This document shows positions 14,301 to 22,102 of a stretch of DNA of 64,000 bases, in pieces. The translations under genes were made by a program, and so were the position numbers. The stretch's first letter is position 1. Each line of letters starts with the position of its first letter. Source of the stretch: Flavobacterium sp. CG_23.5. Its GTDB lineage: Bacteria > Bacteroidota > Bacteroidia > Flavobacteriales > Flavobacteriaceae. Location of the stretch: contig NZ_JAGGNA010000001.1 of NCBI RefSeq assembly GCF_017875765.1, forward strand, positions 2,011,001 to 2,075,000, written 5' to 3'. The notes under the pieces are model-generated. The model worked only from the letters and a program-made list of their open reading frames with translations, did no database searches and was not told the origin of the DNA.

Positions 14301-15855
14301 GTAATCCGTAACGATAACCACGGCCACGGCCTATTGGCGTCGTTTGTTTTTCGCCATCACGCACACAAAGCAAAATATCGTGTGCATTTGCATTTCCTTT
14401 ATCTATATAAAAAATATTATTAGTCGCAATTAGCTTCACATCATGCTTTCTTGCCAAAGAAATCAATGAGGTATTCACTCGATTTTCATCCTCTTGATTG
14501 TGACGCATCAACTCGATATAAAAATCTTCTTTGAATTCATCTTTCCACCAAAGCAAAGCTTCCTCTGCTTGGTTTTCACCAAGATTTAAAACCTTATTTG
14601 GAATTTCACCATAAAGATTACCGGACAAGACGATGATATCCTCTTTGTATTGCTGAATGACTTTTCGGTCGATTCTTGGTACATAATAGAACCCTTCCGT
14701 ATAAGCAATAGAAGACATTTTGGCCAAATTATGATAGCCTTTTTTGGTCTTCGCCAAAAGTACTATTTGGTAACCATTATCCTTAACCGACTTGTTTTTA
14801 TGGTCTTCGCAAACAAAAAATTCGCAACCTACAATAGGTTTCATAGGAACTTCGGTAGGTTCTTCACCGTTTTCAATCGCTGTTTTATTCTTGGCTTCGG
14901 CGGCTTTGTTATGGTACAATATATCCCGTACAAAATGAAAAGCTCCCATCAAATTGGCATGATCGGTCATGGCCACCGCAGGCATTTTTTGTTGCGCTGC
15001 CGCTTTGACCAATGCCGCAATACTAATGGTAGATTGTAACACCGAAAATTGTGTGTGATTATGCAAATGCACAAAAGGCGCATCTACAAGTACTTTTTTA
15101 TTCTCTGAAAGTGCTGCCTTTGAAACTGCTGGCGCTTGCTTTTCTCCAAACTGCTGACGAATTTTATCAGAAGCTTCTTTGAGATTAATGTGTTTTAAGC
15201 CAATAAGCTTTATCTCGGCTGGATTCCTGTTTTGAAAGTCTTTGAAATAACCAACCTCAACATCAAGCTCTTCTTTGGTGAAAATTTCACGTCGGATTAA
15301 TTCCAAGAAACAACGCGTAGTTGCCTCCACATCGGCAGTGGCGTTGTGCGCTTCGCCAAAAGGTTTATTAAAAAGATAAGAGTGTAATTCAGTAAGTGTT
15401 GGCAATTTGAATTTTCCTCCACGGCCACCAGGCAATCTTAATAAGGAAGCAGTAACTTCGGTACAAGTGTCTAGAATAGGCATTGAACTCATAATAGAAT
15501 CAACGCCCATTCTGTAAAATTCGCAACCCATAATATTGATGTCAAAACCTAAATTCTGACCTACAATATATTTGGCTTTGCCTAAAGCAATATTGAATTT
15601 TTCCAAAACTTCACTCAAAGAAATTCCCTCGGCTTCGGCCAATTCCGTAGAGATTCCGTGAATTCTTTCGGCATCATACGGAATATTAAATCCTTCGGGC
15701 TTGACCAAATAATCCTGATGCTCGATGAGTTTTCCCATATCATCGTGCAACTGCCAAGCGATTTGAATACAACGCGGCCAGTTGTCCATATCAGAAATGG
15801 GTGCGCCCCAACGCTTTGGTAATCCTGTAGTTTCGGTATCGAATATTAAGTACAT
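11320..15855 (-). CDS. dnaE: DNA polymerase III alpha subunit with N-terminal proofreading exonuclease domain
   Basis: 1511 residues, longer than the ~1160 of E. coli DnaE. Residues 1-~185 form a DnaQ-type 3'-5' exonuclease (LIFDTETTGLP with the DxE site; HNATADVEAT near the end). A PHP domain follows (FVHLHNHTQFSVL at about 265), then the C-family polymerase with the catalytic PDIDIDFDDEGR near residue 687, helix-hairpin-helix and OB-fold regions. This single-chain polymerase/exonuclease arrangement is typical of Bacteroidota. It replicates the chromosome with the beta clamp. A TAAATTTG element lies about 50 bp upstream. Confidence 0.96.
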   Translation of the reverse strand: MYLIFDTETTGLPKRWGAPISDMDNWPRCIQIAWQLHDDMGKLIEHQDYLVKPEGFNIPYDAERIHGISTELAEAEGISLSEVLEKFNIALGKAKYIVGQNLGFDINIMGCEFYRMGVDSIMSSMPILDTCTEVTASLLRLPGGRGGKFKLPTLTELHSYLFNKPFGEAHNATADVEATTRCFLELIRREIFTKEELDVEVGYFKDFQNRNPAEIKLIGLKHINLKEASDKIRQQFGEKQAPAVSKAALSENKKVLVDAPFVHLHNHTQFSVLQSTISIAALVKAAAQQKMPAVAMTDHANLMGAFHFVRDILYHNKAAEAKNKTAIENGEEPTEVPMKPIVGCEFFVCEDHKNKSVKDNGYQIVLLAKTKKGYHNLAKMSSIAYTEGFYYVPRIDRKVIQQYKEDIIVLSGNLYGEIPNKVLNLGENQAEEALLWWKDEFKEDFYIELMRHNQEDENRVNTSLISLARKHDVKLIATNNIFYIDKGNANAHDILLCVRDGEKQTTPIGRGRGYRYGLPNQEYYFKSGDEMKKLFNDLPEAISNISEIVDKIEIFDLAREVLLPKFEIPTEFEIPEDAVDGGVRGENAYLRHLTFEGANRRYPEITEEIQERLDFELLTISNSGYPGYFLIVQDLIAEARSMGVSVGPGRGSAAGSVVAYCLKITNIDPLKYNLLFERFLNPDRVSLPDIDIDFDDEGRSSVMDYVIRKYGSKQVAQIITYGKMATKSAIRDTARVLDLPLFEADKIAKLIPGMMPGKWNLARFLSEDDALIKKAVRPEEFDKIKELIALANESGLSGETIQQAKVLEGNLRNTGIHACGVIITPSDITEFVPVATAKDSDLYVTQFDNSVVETAGLLKMDFLGLKTLTLIKDTVKLVKYRNGIDLDPDTFPIDDLKTYELFQRGETVGIFQYESPGMQKYMKELKPTVFPDLIAMNALYRPGPIAYIPSFVKRKNGEEEIIYDLDACEELLKDTYGITVYQEQVMLLSQKLADFSKGDADVLRKAMGKKQKDVLDKMKPKFISQAAAKGHAEDKLEKIWKDWEAFAEYAFNKSHSTCYAWIAYQTAYLKANYPAEYMAAVLSNNMSDIKQVSFFMEECKRMGLQVLGPDVNESFYKFTVNDDYAVRFGMGAIKGVGSGAVATIVEKRKDGKYKSIFDLTKRIDLRAANKKALENLALAGGFDSFGNTTRAQYFHDDGDGITFYEKAIRYGSKYQENENSSQVSLFGDASEVQIAEPVVPPCEDWSTMEKLAKEKEVVGIYISGHPLDDFKFEMKYFCNSKLEMLKNMESHVGKTLAFGGIVSNVQRRIAKNGKEWAIFNLEGFDESFEFKIFNEEYLNFHRYLLPNNFVYFKILIKDGWVNKDSGKKSEPRMQFTDAKQLQDVLGIFAKKLVVLLNITDLKTEFIHKLSHLFSENKGDNQVTFEIMELEKTRRIVASAAVVIESEDVDFVEENEDSESGVLEIPETSTVTEIEEIKVVTKLSMPSRKLKIKISNELLFELEKMQINFKLN

Positions 15856-16286
15856 ATCTGGAATTGAAGTGTTTGTAATTGTTCAAAATCACAAAAATTG
15901 AATTTCAAATTTAGGTTTTTTTACTCTAAAAAAAGAGGTGAGTTATTAACAATCCAAAGAAATTATAATAGAATTATTTTGCTTGACAAAGTTAAAATCA
16001 AAATTTGGATTTAGCTATATTTTAATTTTTTTAAAACAATAAGCCTAAAAACAGAACTTTATTAATCGACAATTAATATTATAAACGCTAAATATTTTTG
16101 GCCCAATCACAAAAGGTAAATTGGTAAAAACAAGAAAACTATTTCGTGAATTACGAAACAGCTTTCTTGTTTTTAGGGTTTTGATTGTCTATTAATAAAA
16201 CCTTCAAAATTCACTACTAAAAAAAATTCATCGCGATTACTTTTTAATCATAATTGCCAAAGTACGATAAAAAATTTAATATCCAT
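15856..16286. other. dnaE-dabA intergenic region
   Basis: 431 bp without a gene. It contains a TAAATTTG -7 element for dnaE on the minus strand (15913-15906), AT-rich sequence, and the strong inverted repeat at 16126-16174. No small ORF with a convincing start is seen. Confidence 0.6.
16126..16174 (-). terminator. Bidirectional-type terminator after dabA
   Basis: AAAAACAAGAAA(A)CTATTTCGT-GAATT-ACGAAACAG(CT)TTCTTGTTTTT: a long near-perfect stem ending in T runs on either strand. It lies 110 bp after the dabA stop and probably ends the dab operon. Confidence 0.75.
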
Positions 16287-18680
16287 TTATACCAGATTTT
16301 CAACAGCATCTTCAATCCTATTTTTTTTCAAATCTTTAGACCATTTCCCATTTTTATTAGCAGGAATCCAGTTTAGATCTTTTTGATAAAGCTGTATTAC
16401 ATTTTCATCCAAAGTATCCATAACCATTAAATAAATCCATTCGTTATCTAGCAAGTTTTTGAGGTGTTCGTTTCTTAAAAGTATCTCGCTTACCCTAGAT
16501 AAAGGTGCTTGAATGAAAACCGATAATCGTAAGGGTTGGTGGTACATTTCTAAATCTGATTCCATAACCGATTGAAGAGGAAGTCCCATTTTTAAGTCCC
16601 CTCCATTACCTTTTACCACACCAAATTTACCGGTAACATTATGAGTTATTTTAGAACCACCACCAAAAACCTCATTATCAACAGTTGAAAAATAATAGTG
16701 GTTGTTTATCCATTGGGTAACCACCATAGGACCTTGCATGATACCTTCTAATGCTTTTCCATTTGTATCGGTTTCCCAGTTATAGGAATGTAAAAAGCAA
16801 CGTCCGTCCAGATTATTGTTTTTTGTTAATTCTCGTGGGCCAATAATAAATCCTGCATTTTTAGCCAAACCCCATTCAGGTCTGGTTTCTCCCCAGTTAC
16901 TCGCTTTTTTCTGAGCAAAAGCAACACTGTTATTAGCAATACCCAGCCTTTCTTGAGTTGCGGTTTGTTGGGTTTTTATCAAATTTAATTTCAACTTCTG
17001 CAGTTGATTTTTGTGAGAATCTGGCACCTCTGCGTCGAAAAGCAAAATGGCATCTGTCGTCGTATTGTGTTCTCCTCCAATGAAAATAGTGCTCGCAGGA
17101 ATATCAATATTATGATTCTCTCTCAAGGCCTGTTTCACTACTGGGATATTCGCTATTTTTGCAAGCATTCTCGCATTATGCCTGCCCGGGCTTGCAGCAC
17201 AAGCGCCACAATCTAAACTGGAGCCAAAAGGGTTGTTGGCAGAATGGCTTCCATGACCTATAAAAAGAACTAGTGGGGCAAATTTTTTCCATCCCATTAA
17301 ATCAAAGGCCCCTTTTACAATCGCTACCTTCTCTGCTAAAGAAATATCTAAATCTGTCGATTCGAACGTGCAAGTATTCTTAATCTGTGGTTCACAAATA
17401 GATTCATAATCCATTGTGTTCTTTTGATTAAACCTGTATAAATAAGCTGGCGTAAGTGTTCTTGCAATTAAAGACATTCCATAAAAGAAGCCCGAACCTT
17501 CAACATACCCAAAGGCAGAAGGAAGCATGTTTTTCATTCTTTTTAGAAAATATTCCTTAAAGTTTAAAACGTCATTTTTGCGCTTATATGCTCGTACTTC
17601 TTTAGATTGATTCCTTTGTGGAATTTCTGAAACATGGTAAGCAGAATTTAAAATCGGGGGACAAGATTTACGTGTTAAACCATCTTTTAAATCTTCATAA
17701 TCCATTGCGATTCCAAAAAAACCTGCATATCCAAAAGTTTCATATTGCCCTTTATTCTCTACATGTCTTCGTATCAACTCTGATCGTGTATCAATACAAA
17801 AAACCATTTGAGCATCTGGAATCTCCGCTTCTTTTTCGGATGTTTGTTTAACTATTTGTTGGTTGTCCAACAGTTTTACAAGCTCATTTTGCCAGCTTTT
17901 TTCCCATGCTTTTAAAAAGATGTATTGCAGCTTTGATACAGATGAAGAGGTTGCAGTATCATTGTTTTCTGGAAAAATTTCAGCTCCTATTTTTTTTGCC
18001 ACCCAAAGTCTAACAGCTAGATAGTCCTGTAATGTTATTGGATATAGTTGTTGCCATTGGGAATCAAAGGTGTTTCGATGATTTATATATCCCGTCCAGC
18101 CCGGCAATGCGGCTAAATGAAAGGTCAGTATTTTAGTGAAATCGGCTGTTGCATATCCATTAAGCACATCCGTTAGCGCTTCGACGCTCGTTTTTGGTAT
18201 CTCTGCAATAGTCATTTTGGGCATCTCACTATCATATACCGCAAGTTTGCGCCAAGCACCGTAAAACCCTTCGTTTTTATTGGGCATGTTCCATTCTGCC
18301 AAACCTTCGTCCATAAATGCGGCGAGCCATTTTGCCATGATTCGATCTAGGTCATGATGGCTATTTTTGGCATCGATTGTTTTTTGAGATGCCATTTTTT
18401 GTAAATAATGGTCTGGTGATTCTGACAGTTGATTTTCTTCAAGCAATTCTAAAAGCACATTTTTATCAATTTCACCTTTTTCCCACGCTTGACGGAATAG
18501 CGCGCTTTCTGGAAACACATTTGCGTTAAGAGCTTTTTGCGCCTGTTTTACTGCTTTTTCAAAAGGCATTTTCTCCTGACCTGATAATGGATTCGACGCG
18601 ACAAAAGAATACAGTGGCCAAGTCTTTCCTATAACCTGAGCTGCTTCTTCAATACTATTTTGAATGCTTAGATTTATCAT
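16287..18680 (-). CDS. dabA: DabA-type inorganic carbon transporter subunit (DUF2309)
   Basis: 797 residues. DabA is the carbonic-anhydrase-like cytoplasmic subunit of the DAB two-protein system that accumulates bicarbonate. The zinc site can be read: CIDTRSE gives Cys295 and Asp297, FIGHGSHS gives His476, and LDCGACAAS gives Cys491. The His-Cys gap of 15 equals that reported for Halothiobacillus DabA (His524, Cys539), and the Cys-x-Asp is conserved. The N-terminal EEAAQVIGKTWPLYSFVASNPLSG is also typical. It overlaps dabB by 4 bp. Known DAB systems couple CO2 hydration to a cation gradient through DabB; in a heterotrophic flavobacterium it would feed bicarbonate to carboxylases at air CO2. 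Confidence 0.92.
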   Translation of the reverse strand: MINLSIQNSIEEAAQVIGKTWPLYSFVASNPLSGQEKMPFEKAVKQAQKALNANVFPESALFRQAWEKGEIDKNVLLELLEENQLSESPDHYLQKMASQKTIDAKNSHHDLDRIMAKWLAAFMDEGLAEWNMPNKNEGFYGAWRKLAVYDSEMPKMTIAEIPKTSVEALTDVLNGYATADFTKILTFHLAALPGWTGYINHRNTFDSQWQQLYPITLQDYLAVRLWVAKKIGAEIFPENNDTATSSSVSKLQYIFLKAWEKSWQNELVKLLDNQQIVKQTSEKEAEIPDAQMVFCIDTRSELIRRHVENKGQYETFGYAGFFGIAMDYEDLKDGLTRKSCPPILNSAYHVSEIPQRNQSKEVRAYKRKNDVLNFKEYFLKRMKNMLPSAFGYVEGSGFFYGMSLIARTLTPAYLYRFNQKNTMDYESICEPQIKNTCTFESTDLDISLAEKVAIVKGAFDLMGWKKFAPLVLFIGHGSHSANNPFGSSLDCGACAASPGRHNARMLAKIANIPVVKQALRENHNIDIPASTIFIGGEHNTTTDAILLFDAEVPDSHKNQLQKLKLNLIKTQQTATQERLGIANNSVAFAQKKASNWGETRPEWGLAKNAGFIIGPRELTKNNNLDGRCFLHSYNWETDTNGKALEGIMQGPMVVTQWINNHYYFSTVDNEVFGGGSKITHNVTGKFGVVKGNGGDLKMGLPLQSVMESDLEMYHQPLRLSVFIQAPLSRVSEILLRNEHLKNLLDNEWIYLMVMDTLDENVIQLYQKDLNWIPANKNGKWSKDLKKNRIEDAVENLV

Positions 18681-20116
18681 ATTGATTTCGATTTATACAT
18701 TAAAACAGTTTTTTTGTACGGTTGAGATATGTTTAACAATTTCACATACAGCCAAGGGTACTTGCGGTAAATACCTAACTTCATTATAAAAAAGCCCGCA
18801 AGAAATAGAATACCAAACGCTATTTGAATCACAGATAGTGGCAAAGGCACAACCGCCATAGGCATATCGCTCATTACTAACGTCACGCCTTTATATATTA
18901 AGGCATAGGTTACCATGCCACATACAAACAAAAGTGGTGGTAAAAATGACTTTTGCAAAATGCTTAGGCTTTGTTCTTTTACAATATTGTAAGTAGCCTG
19001 ACCAACAGTAATTGCAACAATAAGTATTAGAAAAATACCGCTGTTTAATTTAGTGCCTTTTCCCGTCAAGAAGGCAAACATAAAAGCGCCCACAATACCA
19101 TAGAAGAGCACAATTATAGCCTGTGATGGTTTGATTTTAATAGTCATCAAATTTTGTGGTTTTGAAAGTCCAATCTCTTCTCCTGCTGATAAAAATAAGT
19201 AGGCTTTATAAAACCCATGAAGGATTAAGTGAACAACAGCCGCATTAAAAAATCCCAAACCACACTGCATAATCATAAAACCCATTTGGGCAATGGTTGA
19301 ACATGCTAATTTTTGCTTCACATTTACCTGCAGAAGTTTGGCAAATTGGGCTGCGACTGCTGTTAAACCTCCAATAATAAAGAGGATGATCAACGTATTC
19401 GAGGCAAATAACACGGTTGAGAATAGTGTCAATAAAATCCCGGAACCGTTCACAAACCCTGCGTGCATCAAAGCTGAGGCAGGTGTCGGCGCTGTCATTG
19501 CCGAAAGCAACCAACGATGGAAAGGGTAAATTGCCGATTGAATTAGAGCGGCAATAATAATGCACAAACCCGAGATAATCGTGATGTGTTGAGGCACCTC
19601 GCTTATCTTGGAAATAATTTCGCTTAAAGCCAAAGAATCTACTTGACAAGCCAATAATAGCACTCCAAAACTTAAGAAAAAACTTCCCGCCACAAAATAT
19701 TTAAGAGCAAATTTCGAAGCCTCTCTTGCTTCTCCCCATGTAGCATCTACACCTATTAATTTAGACATAAAAACACCCATCAATAACCACATAATTAGTA
19801 AAAGCAATACATGATTAGACATTACAAAAACCATGATAGAAAAGGTAAACCCTAAACATAGCATTGAAAATTTGGCGTGATATCTGAACCCTTCCAAATA
19901 GCTTTTCCCATAGCTACCAATTAGTGCGCTAAAAAACGTTACAAGCGTCCAAATAAGAACAGTAAAACCATTAATTTTTAAAACACTGCCATAATTCCAT
20001 ACTGGAATATTAGGGAAGTTGTATATTAAGTAAGATAGATTAATTATAAAAAGCAGCCATAATGCGTAATTGATAATCTTGGCAAAAGACAGAAGTTGAT
20101 GATTTTTTAATATCAT
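18677..20116 (-). CDS. dabB: DabB, NuoL-like membrane subunit of the DAB system
   Basis: 479 residues, about 13 membrane segments. It belongs to the proton-conducting NADH-quinone oxidoreductase subunit 5/MrpA family; the core PFHRWLLSAMTAPTPASALMHAGFVNGSGILL is diagnostic, and ACSTIAQMGFMIMQCGLGFFNAAVVHLILHGFYKAYLFL follows. It lacks the long lateral helix of true NuoL. Adjacent dabA and ATGA overlap show it is the DAB partner, not a Complex I gene. It would pass H+ or Na+ to energise CO2 hydration by DabA. Confidence 0.92.
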   Translation of the reverse strand: MILKNHQLLSFAKIINYALWLLFIINLSYLIYNFPNIPVWNYGSVLKINGFTVLIWTLVTFFSALIGSYGKSYLEGFRYHAKFSMLCLGFTFSIMVFVMSNHVLLLLIMWLLMGVFMSKLIGVDATWGEAREASKFALKYFVAGSFFLSFGVLLLACQVDSLALSEIISKISEVPQHITIISGLCIIIAALIQSAIYPFHRWLLSAMTAPTPASALMHAGFVNGSGILLTLFSTVLFASNTLIILFIIGGLTAVAAQFAKLLQVNVKQKLACSTIAQMGFMIMQCGLGFFNAAVVHLILHGFYKAYLFLSAGEEIGLSKPQNLMTIKIKPSQAIIVLFYGIVGAFMFAFLTGKGTKLNSGIFLILIVAITVGQATYNIVKEQSLSILQKSFLPPLLFVCGMVTYALIYKGVTLVMSDMPMAVVPLPLSVIQIAFGILFLAGFFIMKLGIYRKYPWLYVKLLNISQPYKKTVLMYKSKSI

Positions 20117-20130
20117 TTTTTTGGATTTTA

Positions 20131-20445
20131 TTATTGATTATCTACAATTGTGATTTCAAGAGTTCCATTTATTTTTAATTTGGTTTTCCCGTTTATAGCA
20201 TTGGAGATAAACTCTTTCGCAGCTTGTTTTTCATTTTCAAGTTGGGTGATACGATCATTTAGTTCATCTGAATTGCTTTCGTGGTTCTCTTCCCATTTTT
20301 GAATTTTTTGTCTTTGATGAAAATTAATTTTTTGATCAATCAAAGACATAATTATATTCGAAGCTTCAAAAGGAGTAAACTCCCCCTTTACCAATTGAAT
20401 TTTTTGCATAATTTTATCAGTTTTAGTTAATTCGTTTGTTGCCAT
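20131..20445 (-). CDS. Small coiled-coil protein of the dab operon, function unknown
   Basis: 104 residues from the ATG at 20445 (MATNELTK). A longer frame from 20505 would place its first codons on top of the divergent regulatory region, so the inner start is preferred. The protein is hydrophilic: a helix-forming LVKGEFTPFEASNIIMSLIDQKINFHQRQKIQKWEE, then ELNDRITQLENEKQAAKEFI (likely coiled coil), then a short beta-rich end, KLKINGTLEITIVDN. I recall similar small proteins only as hypotheticals. It is 14 bp before dabB, so it is probably expressed with DAB and may regulate or assemble it; that is inference. Confidence 0.7.
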   Translation of the reverse strand: MATNELTKTDKIMQKIQLVKGEFTPFEASNIIMSLIDQKINFHQRQKIQKWEENHESNSDELNDRITQLENEKQAAKEFISNAINGKTKLKINGTLEITIVDNQ

Positions 20446-20503
20446 TGTTGCTGTTTTAGTGATTAGACTTTTAATTTCGGTACAAATATTATATATTATA
20501 TTC

Positions 20504-20551
20504 ATAAATTTTTATTTATATTTGTTATGCTATCCATAAAAAATATTTATG
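20504..20551. promoter_or_regulatory. Divergent dab/lysR regulatory region with two operator-like palindromes
   Basis: Palindrome 1, ATAAAT-TTTT-ATTTAT, is at 20504-20519. Palindrome 2, CATAAA-AAATA-TTTATG, is at 20535-20551 and includes the lysR ATG. Their starts are 31 bp apart, close to three helical turns. A TATATTTG -7 element for lysR lies between (20518-20525). Such paired AT-rich dyads fit LysR-type binding and autoregulation. Confidence 0.55.
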
Positions 20552-21472
20552 AACTTTACTTTACATCAACTGCAAATTTTTTTGAAAATAACTCAAATAC
20601 AAAGTATTACAAAAGCTTCGGAAGAACTCCATCTTACTCAACCAGCAGTTTCAATACAACTTAAAAATTTCCAGGATCAATTCCCTATTCCTCTCACCGA
20701 AGTAGTAGGAAGAAAACTTTATATAACTGAATTTGGAAAAGAAATAGCACAAGTCGCTGAGAAAATCTTAAATGAAGTATCTACAATTAATTACAAAACC
20801 TCAGCTTATCAAGGAGAACTCTCAGGGCGACTAAATATATCAATAGTGTCTACTGGTAAATATGTAATGCCCTATTTTTTATCAGATTTTATAAAGCAAA
20901 ATCCTGCAGTAGACCTTATTATTGACGTAACAAATAAATCGGGAGTTTTAGAAAACTTAGAAGTGAATCAAGTAGATTTTGCTTTGGTTTCTGTTTTGCC
21001 AAAAAAATTAAAAATTAAAAAAATAGAACTTATGCAAAACAGGCTATTCCTCTTAGGCAGCAGCCAGTTAACTCTAAAGAAGCAAAACGATAAAAAAAAC
21101 TTATTAGAAAACATTTCTCTAATCTATCGTGAACAAGGGTCGGCAACCCGAAATGCTATGGAAAAATTCATTTCAACCAATGGATTTTCAGTACAAAAAA
21201 AAATTGAACTCTCTTCTAATGAAGCTGTAAAACAAGCCGTTATTTCTGGATTGGGATGTTCTATTATGCCTTTAATTGGTGTGAAAAATGAACTAAAAAA
21301 CAACGATTTGCAGATTATACCAGTACAAGGACTTCCTATTATTACGACATGGAATTTGATATGGCTCCAATCTAAAAAATTATCACCTGTTGCATCTGCC
21401 TATCTTGATTTTATAAACTCTAAAAAGGAAGAAATCATCAATGAAAAATTTTCTTGGATTGACTTTTATTAA
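20549..21472 (+). CDS. LysR-family transcriptional regulator, probable regulator of the dab genes
   Basis: 307 residues. The winged helix-turn-helix occupies residues 1-65 (LHQLQIFLKITQIQSITKASEELHLTQPAVSIQLKNFQ), followed by the periplasmic-binding-like effector domain (GRLNISIVSTGKYVMPYFLSDF, IYREQGSATRNAMEKF, SNEAVKQAVISGLGCSIMPL). It resembles CbbR/RbcR-type regulators of CO2 fixation genes, which often stand next to DAB operons. It is divergent from the dab operon with a short shared region, the usual LysR layout. Effector unknown. Confidence 0.88.
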   Translation: MNFTLHQLQIFLKITQIQSITKASEELHLTQPAVSIQLKNFQDQFPIPLTEVVGRKLYITEFGKEIAQVAEKILNEVSTINYKTSAYQGELSGRLNISIVSTGKYVMPYFLSDFIKQNPAVDLIIDVTNKSGVLENLEVNQVDFALVSVLPKKLKIKKIELMQNRLFLLGSSQLTLKKQNDKKNLLENISLIYREQGSATRNAMEKFISTNGFSVQKKIELSSNEAVKQAVISGLGCSIMPLIGVKNELKNNDLQIIPVQGLPIITTWNLIWLQSKKLSPVASAYLDFINSKKEEIINEKFSWIDFY

Positions 21473-22001
21473 TTTTTTAAAACACAGTTGGATATAATTA
21501 TACAAATCAACTTTATTGCCAACCCGAAAATTTTTAAGCAGATACAACTTTAAACTATCTCTAGCAACAAGTTATAATTTATTTTGACATATAAAATTTA
21601 AAAAATCTTTGTTTTTTTGAATCAAAAAAACAAAGATTTTATGATTTGGTTGCCGTACTTTTTTATCAAATAAAATCAGGAAAGCGAACACCAAACCATC
21701 CTTTATGACTTATATTTAAAAGAGTAATGCGATGGCTTTTTATAAAATAATTTCTTCAACTTATTACGATAATTAGACAAAAATGATTAATTACTCCCCT
21801 TAAAATTAAATAAAATTGTTAAATTACCACGTAAAATTGATAATTTAATAAATTATATGAAAATCGTCTTTACCACCAAAAGCGGGATTTAAAAAAATAA
21901 ATTCAAACTAAAACAACCAATATTCCATCATAAATTAACAAACGACAGAAGTAAAGTATCGTAAAAACAGTTTGGGTATCGTATATAATGAAATACTGAA
22001 A
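21473..22001. other. Long intergenic region between lysR and leuC
   Basis: AT-rich, about 530 bp. It holds the terminator hairpin at 21600-21640. The remainder has no ORF with a plausible start and no recognised RNA; a leucine-rich leader peptide or T-box-like structure for the leu operon was looked for and not seen. Confidence 0.55.
21600..21640 (+). terminator. lysR terminator (near-perfect long hairpin)
   Basis: AAAAATCTTTGTTTTTTTG-AAT-CAAAAAAACAAAGATTTT: an inverted repeat of about 19 bp per arm ending in T residues, about 130 bp after lysR. Confidence 0.75.
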
Positions 22002-22031
22002 TTGAAGACTTTATTTCTTTTTTTAAATTTG
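22002..22031 (+). promoter_or_regulatory. leuC operon promoter
   Basis: TTG (22002-22004), 19 bases, TAAATTTG (22024-22031). A perfect fit to the flavobacterial consensus; start of transcription would be near 22038, leaving a leader of about 65 nt before leuC. Confidence 0.8.
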
Positions 22032-22102
22032 CACTCATTGCTGCACCTATAGTTGATAATTAGGATTGCAAAAAGAAGAAATACAATTAAAAATAGTTAA
22101 AA

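Noticed and set aside
18677-20116. NADH-quinone oxidoreductase subunit NuoL
   Set aside because: No other nuo genes are present and the gene overlaps dabA, so the DAB membrane subunit is the better call.
21641-22102. Leucine leader peptide/attenuator or T-box before leuC
   Set aside because: No short frame with clustered Leu codons and no T-box core sequence were found; only a normal promoter and a ~65-nt leader are seen.
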